From UBA4132 sp037133675 (GTDB lineage: Bacteria > Pseudomonadota > Gammaproteobacteria > Methylococcales > Methylomonadaceae): a stretch of 64,000 nt of DNA. Position 1 is the stretch's first letter, and every line of letters starts with the position of its first letter. Where the stretch lies: positions 44,471-108,470 of the forward strand of contig JBAXNR010000001.1 in NCBI GenBank assembly GCA_037133675.1, given 5' to 3'. This document shows, in pieces, positions 42,188 through 52,618 of this stretch. Made by a program: the position numbers and the translations under genes. The notes below the pieces were generated by a model, which was not told the origin of the DNA, did no database searches, and was given only the letters and a program-made list of their open reading frames with translations.

Positions 42188-43516
42188 TTATTCATCATTC
42201 TGTATGGAAAAACAAATACAGGCATTAGTTTTTTCGTGAAAAAAATCGGCACTTATCCACAAATCACCAACCGCAGCCAGTTTATTGTCCAAGTAAATAA
42301 GAGGAATCATTTCACGTTCCCATGGTGGAACTCCCGCTTCTTGAAATAAATTTTTCAGCGTGTGATGCTCTTTTCGATAGGGTAAACGGATTTTTTCCCC
42401 ACCACTGCGAAATTTTACCGTGACTTTAGCTTTTTGCCACTTGTCTAACAAAATGCCTGTTGACGATACAACATAAGACAATAATCGGTGAGTTGCAAAA
42501 GTGACAGATGGCTCGCTAGTGAGCCAAACCATATCTTTTAGCGGCTCTTGTTCTGCCTGTTTTAGACAATACAGCCTGTCTCGATAACGGCGGATAACAA
42601 AACCTTGTCCTGCTAGAATTGGATCGCTGTCTTCACGCGCACCAATAACTTCAGTTTGTATGCGCTCAACAAAGGCTTGTGCTGGCATTCTTAAACCTAA
42701 GTTTTGAAACCAATGTCGAATAATCAGTTGTTGCCTAGGACTTTTGTGGGATTGTAATTGAGTGACACATAAGGTTTTATTTAATCGACTAAAAACAGGA
42801 TAAAACAACTCATCAGCCACAGCGGATACAATAACCTGCGCCTCAGCACAATGTTTTGCCGACCGTGCCACGGTTTTATCACACGATTCCCAGCGTTGTT
42901 TTATGAGTGGAATAATCACATTGCGTAAAAAATTGCGATCATAATCGTTTTTTTGATTACTAGGGTCTTCAATCCATTGCAAATTATGGCTTTGCGCATA
43001 ATCATTAATTTCAAGTTTTGTAATATTTAACAAAGGTCTTAACATCAAACCTAGCCCAAAAAAACTACTCTCTGGAATACCAGACAAGCCACGCAAACCC
43101 GCTCCTCTGAATAGTTGCAAAAGAACCGTTTCAAGCTGATCTTCTCTATGCTGAGCAACCAGCAAAATATCATCAACATTAAGTAAAGGTTTTAAAGCCG
43201 AGTAACGCGCATTTCTTGCCGCCTCTTCAGGGCTTTCGCCTGTGTTTGCCTCTGCGTCAATGTGTAACACGGTAAAATCAACCTCTAAAATTCCAGCGGT
43301 TTTTTTACAATGATCAACCCAAGAATCGGCCTCTGTTTGCAAGCCATGATGAACATGAACAGCAGTAATTTTACCGCTAAGACTTGGCACTGATGCGCAC
43401 AAATGTAATAACACATGCGAATCAACTCCACCGCTGTAACCAATATAAATGTGGTTAAAGTGTTTATATTGATTTAGAAGAGATTCTATAATATCGACTG
43501 AAAGCGGATTGGTCAT
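42188..43516 (-). CDS. tilS: tRNA(Ile)-lysidine synthase
   Basis: 442 residues from the ATG at 43516, chosen because AAGGA lies upstream; the longer frame adds 24 residues without character. TilS modifies C34 of tRNA-Ile(CAU) with lysine, changing AUG to AUA reading. The PP-loop YIGYSGGVDSHVLLHL, QHREDQLETVLLQLFRGAG and DRNFLRNVIIPL are diagnostic. The C-terminal tRNA-binding domain (VKFRSGGEKIRLPYRKEHHT and VPPWEREMIPLIY) is complete. An essential gene in most bacteria. Confidence 0.95.
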   Translation of the reverse strand: MTNPLSVDIIESLLNQYKHFNHIYIGYSGGVDSHVLLHLCASVPSLSGKITAVHVHHGLQTEADSWVDHCKKTAGILEVDFTVLHIDAEANTGESPEEAARNARYSALKPLLNVDDILLVAQHREDQLETVLLQLFRGAGLRGLSGIPESSFFGLGLMLRPLLNITKLEINDYAQSHNLQWIEDPSNQKNDYDRNFLRNVIIPLIKQRWESCDKTVARSAKHCAEAQVIVSAVADELFYPVFSRLNKTLCVTQLQSHKSPRQQLIIRHWFQNLGLRMPAQAFVERIQTEVIGAREDSDPILAGQGFVIRRYRDRLYCLKQAEQEPLKDMVWLTSEPSVTFATHRLLSYVVSSTGILLDKWQKAKVTVKFRSGGEKIRLPYRKEHHTLKNLFQEAGVPPWEREMIPLIYLDNKLAAVGDLWISADFFHEKTNACICFSIQNDE

Positions 43517-43925
43517 TTTTGCGTCCTTGGTAATCTTTATGTTTTTATCATTTACTTGGTCGTACATTATAGAGTGATGTGTCAGCAAATAAACACTTGC
43601 TTAGAATAAAACCCATCGATTGACATAAAGTCATTTTTTTACAAAATTATAGGTTGTTTTAGCAATTTTTTTAAATAACCGATGTTACGCACCTATTTTT
43701 TAAAATCAATGAGTTACAGTTTTCTGAATTCGCTACAGCCATTGATTCTTCTGAACGCCTGAGTAACATCAGTAAATAATTTTAAAATTTATATTAAATT
43801 ACTTTTACTGCGCTACAATAAAAGACAAAGAGTGTGGTTGTATGGTAAATCCTCCATGTGAATTAACGGTTATTGTTTTATAATCGTTCCTTGTTAGTAT
43901 TAACTTATTAGTTGAATTATTACTT
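43517..43925. other. Divergent intergenic region tilS / ftsK, no gene
   Basis: About 410 bp, very AT-rich. It holds a perfect TATAAT at 43879-43884, about 42 bp before the ftsK start, a plausible -10 without a clear -35. No coding frame, tRNA or strong hairpin was found. Confidence 0.5.
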
Positions 43926-46250
43926 ATGTCTGCTGTAATGGAAGAAAAAACGTTTCGTGGCTTGCGTGAAGTCACCGCTTTAGTTTTTTTTGCGTGTGCC
44001 TTATTTTTCCTGATTGCATTAGTCACGTTTAGCAATGAGGATGCAGGATGGACACATAGCGGCACCGTGCGTAACGTCACTAATGCGTGCGGCGTTTTTG
44101 GTGCATGGCTTGCTGATTTTAGTCTTAGTTTTTTTGGTCTGTGTGCATATTTATTTCCTGTGATTATTTTCTGGCACGGTTATCTATTCAATAGGCATAG
44201 AAATGTTACAAAATCTCAAGAAAAGATATTTATGGCACTGGCTTGGCTGGGTTCTATCGCTGCCATTATTTCCAGCACTGCTTTATTACATCTCTATGTA
44301 CTGAGAATAGGCATTGAATTACCGCGTAGCACAGGCGGTATTGTCGGTGAAGAAATAGGCGGTGCCGCGTTCATTACCTTAGGCAATTCAGGAGCTACTT
44401 TATTTTTATTGGTGCTGTTAGTAGCAGGTATCACCATGATTACCGACCTCTCTTGGGTAAAACTCATGGATATGATCGGTAAATATACCGTCTGTTTTTT
44501 TCAGCTTATTTTTAGTCGCACTCCCAAGACGCAACCAGAAACACAACAGGAAAAACAACGCGAAAAAAAAGTAGAAAATAAAGGGGGAATACCCGTTGTT
44601 GTCCCTAAAAAAGCGAATACTAGGAAAAATCCTATTATCGGCGTTGTACCTACTATCGAAACAACCGTTGCAAAAGTGGTTGCCCGTGTTGAAAAGGCTG
44701 GCAATTCCACTAAAAAAGTGCCACCCACTAAGCGTTATAAATCAGGCGAAACCGTGTTACCCAGCTTAGATTTATTGGATAACCGTGAAATTCGCGTCAT
44801 CGGTTATTCACAAGCCGATTTAGAAGCGATGTCACGGCTGGTAGAAACCATTCTCGCGGATTTTAATGTCGTTGTGAACGTGGTAGATTTTCATCCTGGC
44901 CCAGTGATTACTCGCTTTGAATTACAACCTGCTGCGGGCGTTAAAGTTAGTCGTATTAGCAGCCTGTCCAAAGATTTAGCCAGAGCTTTATCCGTGACCA
45001 GTGTGCGTATAGTTGAGATTATCCCTGGCAAAACTGTCGTTGGTTTAGAAATTCCCAATCGTGAACGCGAAATGGTGACATTACGCGAATTACTGGTATC
45101 GCCCAATTTTATCAAAGCAAAATCCTTGCTAACCCTCGCGATGGGTAAAGACATTGCAGGTGCGCCGATGGTTGCCGATTTAGGAAAAATGCCCCATGCG
45201 TTAGTGGCTGGTACAACAGGCTCTGGAAAATCGGTTGCTATCAACACCATGATTTTAAGCTTGCTCTACAAAGCTACTCCCGAACAAGTACGCATGATTA
45301 TGATAGATCCAAAAATGTTGGAACTATCCGTTTATGAAGGCATTCCCCATTTATTAACGCCTGTTGTTACCGATATGAAAGAAGCCAGCAATGCACTACG
45401 CTGGGCAGTCGGTGAAATGGAACGCCGCTATAAACTGATGTCTAAAATGGGCGTTAGAAATTTGGCGGGCTTTAATACATTAATTGAAGAAGCAACCGCT
45501 CGTGGCGAAAGCATACCAGACCCTATTTATCAGATTCTTAATCCTTTTGCCGAAGGTGATATTCCTGCATTAGCCACGTTGCCCAGTATCGTCATCGTCA
45601 TTGACGAACTTGCCGACATGATGATGATCGTCGGCAAAAAAGTCGAAGAACTCATTGCCCGTTTAGCCCAAAAAGCCCGCGCCGCTGGCATTCATTTAGT
45701 ATTAGCTACGCAACGCCCTTCGGTCGATGTATTGACGGGCTTAATTAAAGCCAATGTGCCAACGCGTATTTCCTTTCAAGTTTCCTCACGCATTGATTCG
45801 CGTACCATTCTTGACCAAGGCGGCGCGGAAACCCTGTTAGGTAACGGCGATATGTTATTTCTACCCTCAGGCACTAGCATTCCTATTCGCGCCCACGGTG
45901 CATTTGTTGATGATCATGAAGTTCATCGGGTAGTAGAATTTTTAAAACAAACCGCACCACCTGATTATTTAGAAGAAATTACCCGCGAATCATTTGATAA
46001 TGACAGCTTTAGTATGGGCGGCAGTGATAGTTCAGGCGGTGGTTCAGAAACCGATGCCCTGTATGATGAAGCGGTACGCTTTGTCACTGAATCCCGCAAA
46101 GCCTCTATCTCTAGTGTGCAACGTCGCTTTAAAGTGGGCTATAACCGTGCAGCAACCATGATAGAAGATATGGAAGCCGCAGGCGTGGTAAGCTCAGCAG
46201 AATCCAATGGCTCGCGAGTAGTATTAGCTCCATCGCTTGTTAGAGATTAA
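43926..46250 (+). CDS. ftsK: DNA translocase FtsK
   Basis: 774 residues. Four N-terminal membrane helices (first VTALVFFACALFFLIALVTF) place it at the septum, followed by a short charged linker, then the RecA-like motor with Walker A VAGTTGSGKSVAINTMIL, Walker B IVIVIDELADMMM and LVLATQRPSVDVLTGLIKAN. The C-terminal gamma winged helix (SISSVQRRFKVGYNRAATMI) reads KOPS sequences. It pumps chromosomal DNA and activates XerCD at dif during division. The linker is far shorter than in E. coli, as in most bacteria. Confidence 0.97.
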   Translation: MSAVMEEKTFRGLREVTALVFFACALFFLIALVTFSNEDAGWTHSGTVRNVTNACGVFGAWLADFSLSFFGLCAYLFPVIIFWHGYLFNRHRNVTKSQEKIFMALAWLGSIAAIISSTALLHLYVLRIGIELPRSTGGIVGEEIGGAAFITLGNSGATLFLLVLLVAGITMITDLSWVKLMDMIGKYTVCFFQLIFSRTPKTQPETQQEKQREKKVENKGGIPVVVPKKANTRKNPIIGVVPTIETTVAKVVARVEKAGNSTKKVPPTKRYKSGETVLPSLDLLDNREIRVIGYSQADLEAMSRLVETILADFNVVVNVVDFHPGPVITRFELQPAAGVKVSRISSLSKDLARALSVTSVRIVEIIPGKTVVGLEIPNREREMVTLRELLVSPNFIKAKSLLTLAMGKDIAGAPMVADLGKMPHALVAGTTGSGKSVAINTMILSLLYKATPEQVRMIMIDPKMLELSVYEGIPHLLTPVVTDMKEASNALRWAVGEMERRYKLMSKMGVRNLAGFNTLIEEATARGESIPDPIYQILNPFAEGDIPALATLPSIVIVIDELADMMMIVGKKVEELIARLAQKARAAGIHLVLATQRPSVDVLTGLIKANVPTRISFQVSSRIDSRTILDQGGAETLLGNGDMLFLPSGTSIPIRAHGAFVDDHEVHRVVEFLKQTAPPDYLEEITRESFDNDSFSMGGSDSSGGGSETDALYDEAVRFVTESRKASISSVQRRFKVGYNRAATMIEDMEAAGVVSSAESNGSRVVLAPSLVRD

Positions 46251-46254
46251 AACT

Positions 46255-46290
46255 AGGAGTCAAAAAACTTATTTTTTGACTCCTATTTTT
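46255..46290 (+). terminator. Strong intrinsic terminator after ftsK
   Basis: A 13-bp perfect stem (AGGAGTCAAAAAA / TTTTTTGACTCCT) with a 4-nt loop starts 5 bp after the ftsK stop and is followed by ATTTTTTAC. It isolates ftsK from the defence operon that follows. Confidence 0.85.
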
Positions 46291-46372
46291 TACAGCATCT
46301 TTATCCATGTAAAGTACGCGTCTCTTACTATTCATTACCCTCGATTTGTGTCACTCTACGAAAAGGTACGCG

Positions 46373-49015
46373 ATGCGTAACCGTCCTATCCTCATCTTTA
46401 GAAAGCACATGACACGACAATTACAAAAAGGCGAAAACATCGTTTTGGCTAATTTAAATTCAACAGCCAATTTAAACGAAATTGTCGTAGCAATGCAATG
46501 GTTTAAAAAAGTTGATAATCAAGAAACTATTGAAGTAAATACCAGTGCTTTTATGTTAAATGAAAGCGATAAAGTAACTATGCCAAGTGATTTTATTTTT
46601 GCTAGTCAACCGATTACTACACAGCAAGCGATACTATTAAAAAATCAAATTTTCAAAGTAACGCTGGATAAAATACCACTATCAATAACGCGAATCCCGT
46701 TCGCCTTAAGCATAAAACAGCTAGACAGAAAAAACAGCTTTAATTCATTTAAAATTATCACTAAAGTTTTTAATTTGCAGACTAAACAAGAGTTAGCTAG
46801 TTATATTATTGATGATGCAACAACCGAAACAGCACTGATTACCGTTGTTTTATATCGACACCAACAACAATGGAAATTAAAAGCAGTAGGACAAGGTTAC
46901 GCCAGCGGTTTAGAAACTTTAGCTAAAAATTTTGGTGTTAATTACTCAGATGACATTGTTGAAATTGAGTTAGCTATACAAAGTGATACTCCGCCATTTC
47001 CTATTACTATACAACTAAAGAATTTAAATGAAAAAATAATTAGAGATTTTTCAGGGGAAACTATTTTTGAACGTGGAAAAGCCTATTATCAACTTAATGC
47101 AGTGCGTCAATTCAACTACGATGATAAAAATCATATCATTGATGCCCAAGTCAGTGGTAATTATAACAATTCCTACAGGCTTAAAATAACCGAGAAACAT
47201 GATAGCCTTCAAATAACGTGCAATTGTCCCTATGATGGCTATGCCTGTAAACACAGTGTTGCAGTATTATTAAAATATTTACATATCCAAAACCTAGATG
47301 ACTCTATCATTGAAGTCACAGGACAGGGACAAAAAATAAGTTATGAGGCTATACCAAGTAATGATAAATATAAAGTACCTTTTTGGCAGCATCAATATAT
47401 CTACTTTTATTCGGCAATTAATAACGCCTCTAATGAACAAATTGAATTTTATCATTATTTTAAAATATGTTTATTAAATGAGGATTATATAGACTTAGGA
47501 GATAATACCAACTACGCTTTTGTTTTGATGTTTGATTTTTTGAATGAATATAAAGATCACAAAAACCTTGAAAAACTAAAAAAACAACTGGATTTGTTAG
47601 GGCAATACTATCCGAAAACAAAGACATATTGCACAAAAGAATTAGAAAAAATAAACAATAAAATTGATTTTCTTTCAAATTCTGAAGAGTTAAAAAATAT
47701 AATTAGTAATTATGCTAATGACTTATACTATAGCTCTAGTTTAGGTTATCAGTATAAAACTAAACTTAATTTAACTAAAAAAGAAGTAGAGCTACTCAAT
47801 AAAATTAATTATTACAAAAATAACTTTTCATCTATAGAGTATTGTTTTGTTGAAATAATAAATATTTTTCTGCCAACAATCGATGAATTAAAGGCAGTCT
47901 ATTTAAAAGAAGGCACAACACTAGAACAACAACTTGCAAATATCGCAGATATTATTGCAAGAAAAGAATATAGATACAGGAAAGGTAGCGGCAATTATAA
48001 CGAATGTATCCTGTCAATGACCAGTGCGCTTTACGTTATCATCTTTAAACAGTGTGAAAACATATTACGCGAACATTACCAACACAATAAAAAAATCAGC
48101 TGCGGAAATTATAGAAACAAAGCAGTTAGCACAGAATTAAATGACAAGCTACTTTCTAAATTAAATGTAATCATTCCCACAAGGTTAGCTACTATTAGTC
48201 CTCCCAATATAGAAACCGAAATTCAACTTAATGAGATAAATAAATATCGATGGAAAATTAAATTTAAAGAATTAACGGATAATTTTAATATATCAACTGA
48301 ATGGCAGTTTGTTGAGGATATACAAAAACTTGCTACTCTAAACGACAATAACCCCTCATTAAAAACAATATTTTTTGAAGCCTTTAAATTTATTAAAACG
48401 ACTAAAGAACCTGCATTGGTATTATATTGCTACTATTTATATTATCACTACAATAGTTCTACCGCACTACACAAACCACTCGCAAAATCTGAGCAAAAAA
48501 TATTATTTACCACAACACAACAACAGCAAGACTTTGAAAAAATTGTTAGTGATTTAATGGCTGATAAAAATATTAATCAAGCCTTACAATGCGTTTCACA
48601 GTTATATACTGTCAATCGTAAAACTATAAAATTAGACAGAAGTGCTATTGAGCGAGTGCATCAACAATATGCTAATACAGTCAATTTATTAAACAACTAT
48701 TTGCAAGATGATGACGAAGAGATTCTAGTTATTGAAAATACCGAAATTAACATACCGCAAGACAGTTCAGAAAATTCACTGGGGCTCAATGAAAATCAAC
48801 TCTACATTTTAAAAATTTTCCCAGCGTATAATTATAGTGTTGCTCATGCTGAAATTGAAAAAATAAGCAAAGAAAAAGGACTATTTAAAAATCAATTAAT
48901 CGATAGCATCAATGAAGCTTGCTATGAACTATTAGATGATATTTTAATTGAACAAGACGATGATTATTACCTCATTAACGAACATTATTACCAACGGATA
49001 TTTGAAGTATGTTAA
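46373..49015 (+). CDS. TerD-SWIM-TerB_C fusion protein of a Shango-like defence operon
   Basis: 880 residues from the ATG at 46373 (AAAAGG 6 nt upstream); Met at 46409 would start exactly at the TerD domain and cannot be excluded. Residues about 15-180 match TerD closely: LQKGENIVLANLN, EVNTSAFMLNESDKV, DFIFASQ, IPFALSIKQLD, TTETALITVVLYRHQQQWKL and AVGQGYASGLETLAKNFGV. A SWIM zinc finger follows (CNCPYDGYACKH, Cys283/285/292, His294), then about 450 helical residues, then a TerB_C-like end (LGLNENQLYILKIFPA to YYLINEHYY). In Shango, SngA is a TerB-type protein; the fused TerD and SWIM are notable. It overlaps the next gene by 7 bp. Confidence 0.8.
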   Translation: MRNRPILIFRKHMTRQLQKGENIVLANLNSTANLNEIVVAMQWFKKVDNQETIEVNTSAFMLNESDKVTMPSDFIFASQPITTQQAILLKNQIFKVTLDKIPLSITRIPFALSIKQLDRKNSFNSFKIITKVFNLQTKQELASYIIDDATTETALITVVLYRHQQQWKLKAVGQGYASGLETLAKNFGVNYSDDIVEIELAIQSDTPPFPITIQLKNLNEKIIRDFSGETIFERGKAYYQLNAVRQFNYDDKNHIIDAQVSGNYNNSYRLKITEKHDSLQITCNCPYDGYACKHSVAVLLKYLHIQNLDDSIIEVTGQGQKISYEAIPSNDKYKVPFWQHQYIYFYSAINNASNEQIEFYHYFKICLLNEDYIDLGDNTNYAFVLMFDFLNEYKDHKNLEKLKKQLDLLGQYYPKTKTYCTKELEKINNKIDFLSNSEELKNIISNYANDLYYSSSLGYQYKTKLNLTKKEVELLNKINYYKNNFSSIEYCFVEIINIFLPTIDELKAVYLKEGTTLEQQLANIADIIARKEYRYRKGSGNYNECILSMTSALYVIIFKQCENILREHYQHNKKISCGNYRNKAVSTELNDKLLSKLNVIIPTRLATISPPNIETEIQLNEINKYRWKIKFKELTDNFNISTEWQFVEDIQKLATLNDNNPSLKTIFFEAFKFIKTTKEPALVLYCYYLYYHYNSSTALHKPLAKSEQKILFTTTQQQQDFEKIVSDLMADKNINQALQCVSQLYTVNRKTIKLDRSAIERVHQQYANTVNLLNNYLQDDDEEILVIENTEINIPQDSSENSLGLNENQLYILKIFPAYNYSVAHAEIEKISKEKGLFKNQLIDSINEACYELLDDILIEQDDDYYLINEHYYQRIFEVC

Positions 49016-50316
49016 ATAACATTAAACCAAAAGAAGCAACCGCTATTATTAATTCATTATTAGGCGGTGTTGTGCCTAAAATAGGCGTTCAACATATTAC
49101 TGTGGGTCGATCTGAAGAAATTAATGCCATCATCCACGCGCTAAATGATGTAAAAAACGGTCATAGCATGGTTAAGTTTTGGATTGGTGATTTTGGTTCA
49201 GGCAAATCATTCATGCTACATTTACTTAATACGCTAGCATTAAAACAAAAATTTGTTGTTGCTAATGCTAATTTCACTCCAGAAAATCGTTTATATGCGA
49301 ATGATGGTAAAGCAGTCGCTTTATACACTGCCATTATGGACAATATTTCTATTCAAACCAAACCTGAAGGCGGCGCATTATCTACTTTGCTGGAAAAATG
49401 GATTGAACAGGTTATTACTAAAACAGCGCAGGAACAGCATATCTCTCTCGCAGATATTCGTGATGAAAAATATCTCAACTTAATTCAAAGCAATATCATA
49501 AAAACAGCTCATGATATTACCGAGGTCGGTGGTTTTGATTTTGCTACTATCATCATGAAATATTACGAAGGCTACATAAAAGACGATGAGCTATTAAGAA
49601 GAAATGCGCTGAAATGGTTAAAAGGCGAATACAAAACTAAAACCGAAGCGAGACAAGATTTAGGCATCAGAGAAATTATTAATGATGCTAATTATTACGA
49701 TATGTTGAAAAACTTTTGCAAATTATTTGTCAGTATTGGCTACAGTGGCTTTCTTATCAATTTAGACGAAGCGATTAATTTATATAAAATTTCCACTTCA
49801 GTGATGCGTGAAAAGAATTATGAAAAAATATTGACCATTTATAATGATTGCTTTCAAGGCAAGGTTGAAAATTTATTTTTTAATTTTGCAGGAACTAAAG
49901 AAACCCTAGAAAATGAACGGCGCGGTTTATTCAGTTATGATGCCTTAAAAACAAGGCTAGAAAGCAATAAATTTGAAACAGCTACGCTAAGAGATTTTTC
50001 TCAACCTGTTATTAAACTTTTACCATTGGATCACAATGAAATTTATCTGTTATTAGCAAAGTTAAAAGCTATTTTTGATTTTAATTACCAAACACAATTG
50101 GATATTTCTAATAACGATATTCACTTGTTTATGGAAGAATTATTCAATAAAGCAGGTGCGGAAGAGTTTCTTACGCCGCGTGAAGTTATTAGGGACTTTT
50201 TGAATATTTTAAGCCTGTTGCGACAAAATCCAGCACTGGATAAAAACCAGCTTTTTAAACAGATAACTGTTACCGATGAACGCCCAAATGAATTAGATAA
50301 TATAGAGGAATTATAA
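49009..50316 (+). CDS. DUF2791/BrxD-like P-loop ATPase (SngB-like)
   Basis: 435 residues. Walker A is FWIGDFGSGKSFMLHLL near residue 63 and Walker B GFLINLDEAINLYK near residue 250. The start (KEATAIINSLLGGVVPKIGVQHITVGR) and LTPREVIRDFLNILSLL near the end match the DUF2791/BREX-BrxD ATPase family. In Shango the second gene (SngB) is such an ATPase. It overlaps the upstream gene by 7 bp and shares one base (TAATG) with the helicase downstream, so all three are co-translated. No other BREX gene (PglZ, BrxC, PglX) is present. Confidence 0.85.
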   Translation: MLNNIKPKEATAIINSLLGGVVPKIGVQHITVGRSEEINAIIHALNDVKNGHSMVKFWIGDFGSGKSFMLHLLNTLALKQKFVVANANFTPENRLYANDGKAVALYTAIMDNISIQTKPEGGALSTLLEKWIEQVITKTAQEQHISLADIRDEKYLNLIQSNIIKTAHDITEVGGFDFATIIMKYYEGYIKDDELLRRNALKWLKGEYKTKTEARQDLGIREIINDANYYDMLKNFCKLFVSIGYSGFLINLDEAINLYKISTSVMREKNYEKILTIYNDCFQGKVENLFFNFAGTKETLENERRGLFSYDALKTRLESNKFETATLRDFSQPVIKLLPLDHNEIYLLLAKLKAIFDFNYQTQLDISNNDIHLFMEELFNKAGAEEFLTPREVIRDFLNILSLLRQNPALDKNQLFKQITVTDERPNELDNIEEL

Positions 50317-52439
50317 TGTCTTTCGATTTGTTATCCCCGCCTATACGCAAATATATTCGTGAACAGCGATGGGAGCAATTAAGAGATATTCAAGTCGCGG
50401 CTATTCACAGGATTTTAACTACTGATAATCATTATATTTTAGCGTCCCCAACTTCTTCTGGAAAAACAGAAGCGGCTTTTTTACCTATTTTATCAACAGT
50501 CGATTTTAAAGAATCAGGTGTTCAAGTTCTTTATATTTCTCCATTAATTGCCTTGATTAATGATCAATTTTACCGCATTGAACTCCTTTGTCAGTCGCTT
50601 GATATTACTGTGACTAAATGGCATGGAGAAGCCAAACTGTCGGCAAAAAATAAGCTAATTAAAGAACCTAGTGGCATTGTATTAATTACACCTGAATCAT
50701 TGGAAGCGATGTTTGTTAATAAACCGTTTAATATCAAACTATTATTTTCAAATTTAAAGTTTGTTGTTATTGATGAAATACACGCATTTATTGGTACAGA
50801 TAGGGGTATACAACTTAAGTCACTATTATCGCGTCTACAATTAGTTAATACTACACCTTTTAGAATAATTGGTTTATCCGCTACTATTGGTGATTATAGT
50901 GAAGCAAAAAAATTTACAGGCAATGAAGAAAAAACTAAAGTATTACTTGATAAACGTAAAAAAGAATTATGTGTTGAATTTAAATATTTTAAAAGCGATA
51001 GTAGAGATTTACCATTAAAACTTTTGAAAGATTTATATTTGAATACCAGAAATGATAAGGTTTTGATTTTTCCTAATAGCAGGGGACGCACGGAAGAAAT
51101 CGCGGTTAAACTTAAGAAAATATCGGATAAAGTAAATGGTCACGGTAATTATTTTACCCATCATTCTTCTGTTGATAAAGAAATTAGAGAGGATATTGAA
51201 TTTTTTGCTAAAAATAATAAATATAAAAATTTTACTATTGCTTGTACATCAACATTAGAATTAGGCATTGATATAGGTTCAGTTAATAAAGTTATACAAA
51301 TTGATGCAACACACAGTGTCGCTTCATTAATTCAACGTATAGGTCGTAGTGGACGTAGGGGAAATGAAAATAGCCATTTGATTTTATATGCAACCAATGA
51401 ATATAGTCTATTGCAATCTTTAGCTTGTTGGCTTTTATATAACGAAGACTCTATCGACTCACCATATAACGTAGATAAGCCATTCGATATTTTAGTGCAT
51501 CAAATTTTATCGATAACTAAACAATATTCAGGATTACCAATGGCTAAGCTTATTGATTTGGTAGGCAATAATTTTGCTTTTTCTTATATTGAAAAGTCTG
51601 ATTGTGAGGAAATTATTTCTCATCTAATCAATACAGAGTTATTGGAAAGAATACAACATGAAGTCATTATTGGTCTTGAAGGTGAAAAGCTGATTAATAC
51701 TTGGGATTTCTATGGTGTATTTAAAACCAAAGATAATTTTAAAGTAGTTAATTCGGGTAATAAAATTGGCGAAATTCCTTTTTCACCACAATTAGTTGAA
51801 GATGAAAATATTTTTTTAGCCGCTAAAATATGGAAAATAAAATTTATTGATTTTAAATATAAAAAAATAGAAGTTATTAGTGCGAATGATGGTAAAAGCC
51901 CAATTTTTATTTCTGATGAAGCTATTATTCATCCAAAAATAAGACAAAAAATGCTGGATGTACTTTATTCAAAAGAACATTTTTATTTTCTGGATGCAGA
52001 AAGTCATTTTAAACTCGATGAATTACGGCGTGATTTTTCTGTTTTTAATATACAAGATTACTTGTGTGATAGACCATTATTGATAAAAGAAGGACATTTA
52101 GAGTTTTTTTCTTTTACAGGTACACGAATAAATAGAAGCATTTCTTTTCTATTCGATATAGCAAAAATTGAACACTTTTCAGGAGATGGTATTTCTTTTG
52201 AAATTAAACTATCAAAGCAAGACTTATTAGCTAAGTGGTACACACTTGTAAATCTGATAGATACTATTGATGTTCATCTTGAAACACTTTTAAAAAAGAA
52301 GCCAGAAGTTATTGGCTTTTCAAAATGGGGGCAATATTTGCCATTAAAATTTCAAATTAATTTATTAAAACAGCATTATTTCGATTTTAATGGAGCTGAA
52401 CTCTTTTTAACGTCATGTAAGCTGATAGCCAGCGAATAA
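50316..52439 (+). CDS. Lhr-like DEAD/DEAH helicase (SngC/BrxHI-like)
   Basis: 707 residues. SF2 motifs in order: Q-motif region REQRWEQLRDIQVAAIH, Walker A ILASPTSSGKTEAAFLP, motif II FVVIDEIHAFIG, motif III GLSATIGD, motif V STLELGIDIG and motif VI QRIGRSGRRGNEN. The remaining 350 residues form an Lhr-like C-terminal region. BREX type 2 and Shango systems pair such a helicase with a DUF2791 ATPase. Together the three genes should sense or process phage DNA; the mechanism is not known from sequence. The gene is very AT-rich compared with ftsK. Confidence 0.85.
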   Translation: MSFDLLSPPIRKYIREQRWEQLRDIQVAAIHRILTTDNHYILASPTSSGKTEAAFLPILSTVDFKESGVQVLYISPLIALINDQFYRIELLCQSLDITVTKWHGEAKLSAKNKLIKEPSGIVLITPESLEAMFVNKPFNIKLLFSNLKFVVIDEIHAFIGTDRGIQLKSLLSRLQLVNTTPFRIIGLSATIGDYSEAKKFTGNEEKTKVLLDKRKKELCVEFKYFKSDSRDLPLKLLKDLYLNTRNDKVLIFPNSRGRTEEIAVKLKKISDKVNGHGNYFTHHSSVDKEIREDIEFFAKNNKYKNFTIACTSTLELGIDIGSVNKVIQIDATHSVASLIQRIGRSGRRGNENSHLILYATNEYSLLQSLACWLLYNEDSIDSPYNVDKPFDILVHQILSITKQYSGLPMAKLIDLVGNNFAFSYIEKSDCEEIISHLINTELLERIQHEVIIGLEGEKLINTWDFYGVFKTKDNFKVVNSGNKIGEIPFSPQLVEDENIFLAAKIWKIKFIDFKYKKIEVISANDGKSPIFISDEAIIHPKIRQKMLDVLYSKEHFYFLDAESHFKLDELRRDFSVFNIQDYLCDRPLLIKEGHLEFFSFTGTRINRSISFLFDIAKIEHFSGDGISFEIKLSKQDLLAKWYTLVNLIDTIDVHLETLLKKKPEVIGFSKWGQYLPLKFQINLLKQHYFDFNGAELFLTSCKLIASE

Positions 52440-52474
52440 ATCTACTACTTTGGTTATTTGCAAGCCAATATTAG

Positions 52475-52492
52475 AAGCCCCTTACGGGGCTT
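52475..52492. terminator. Hairpin after the defence operon
   Basis: AAGCCCC / GGGGCTT with a TTAC loop, 35 bp after the helicase stop. It also overlaps the stop of a reverse-strand fragment, so it could serve either. No T-run on the forward strand. Confidence 0.45.
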
Positions 52493-52601
52493 GTTCTACA
52501 ATCGGCTTAGCGGTCGCTACTCGACGCTTACCCGCATTTTTCTTATCACGCTCGCGGATTTTCACTTTAACAACTTCCGCTTTTTTCGGTTCTGTCTTGC
52601 C
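52482..52601 (-). pseudogene. C-terminal gene fragment, Lys/Arg-rich
   Basis: The reverse strand has 39 open codons (KTEPKKAEVVKVKIRERDKK... to ...KPIVEQAP) ending at TAA within a hairpin, and a stop directly upstream, so no start exists. Strong lysine bias and a good frame suggest the end of a real gene cut at its 5' side. The parent family is not recognised. Confidence 0.35.
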
Positions 52602-52618
52602 CTACAAACTATACCCAA

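Noticed and set aside
49009..52439. BREX system
   Set aside because: The ATPase and helicase resemble BrxD and BrxHI, but PglZ, BrxC/PglY and a PglX methyltransferase are absent; the TerB-type partner fits Shango better.
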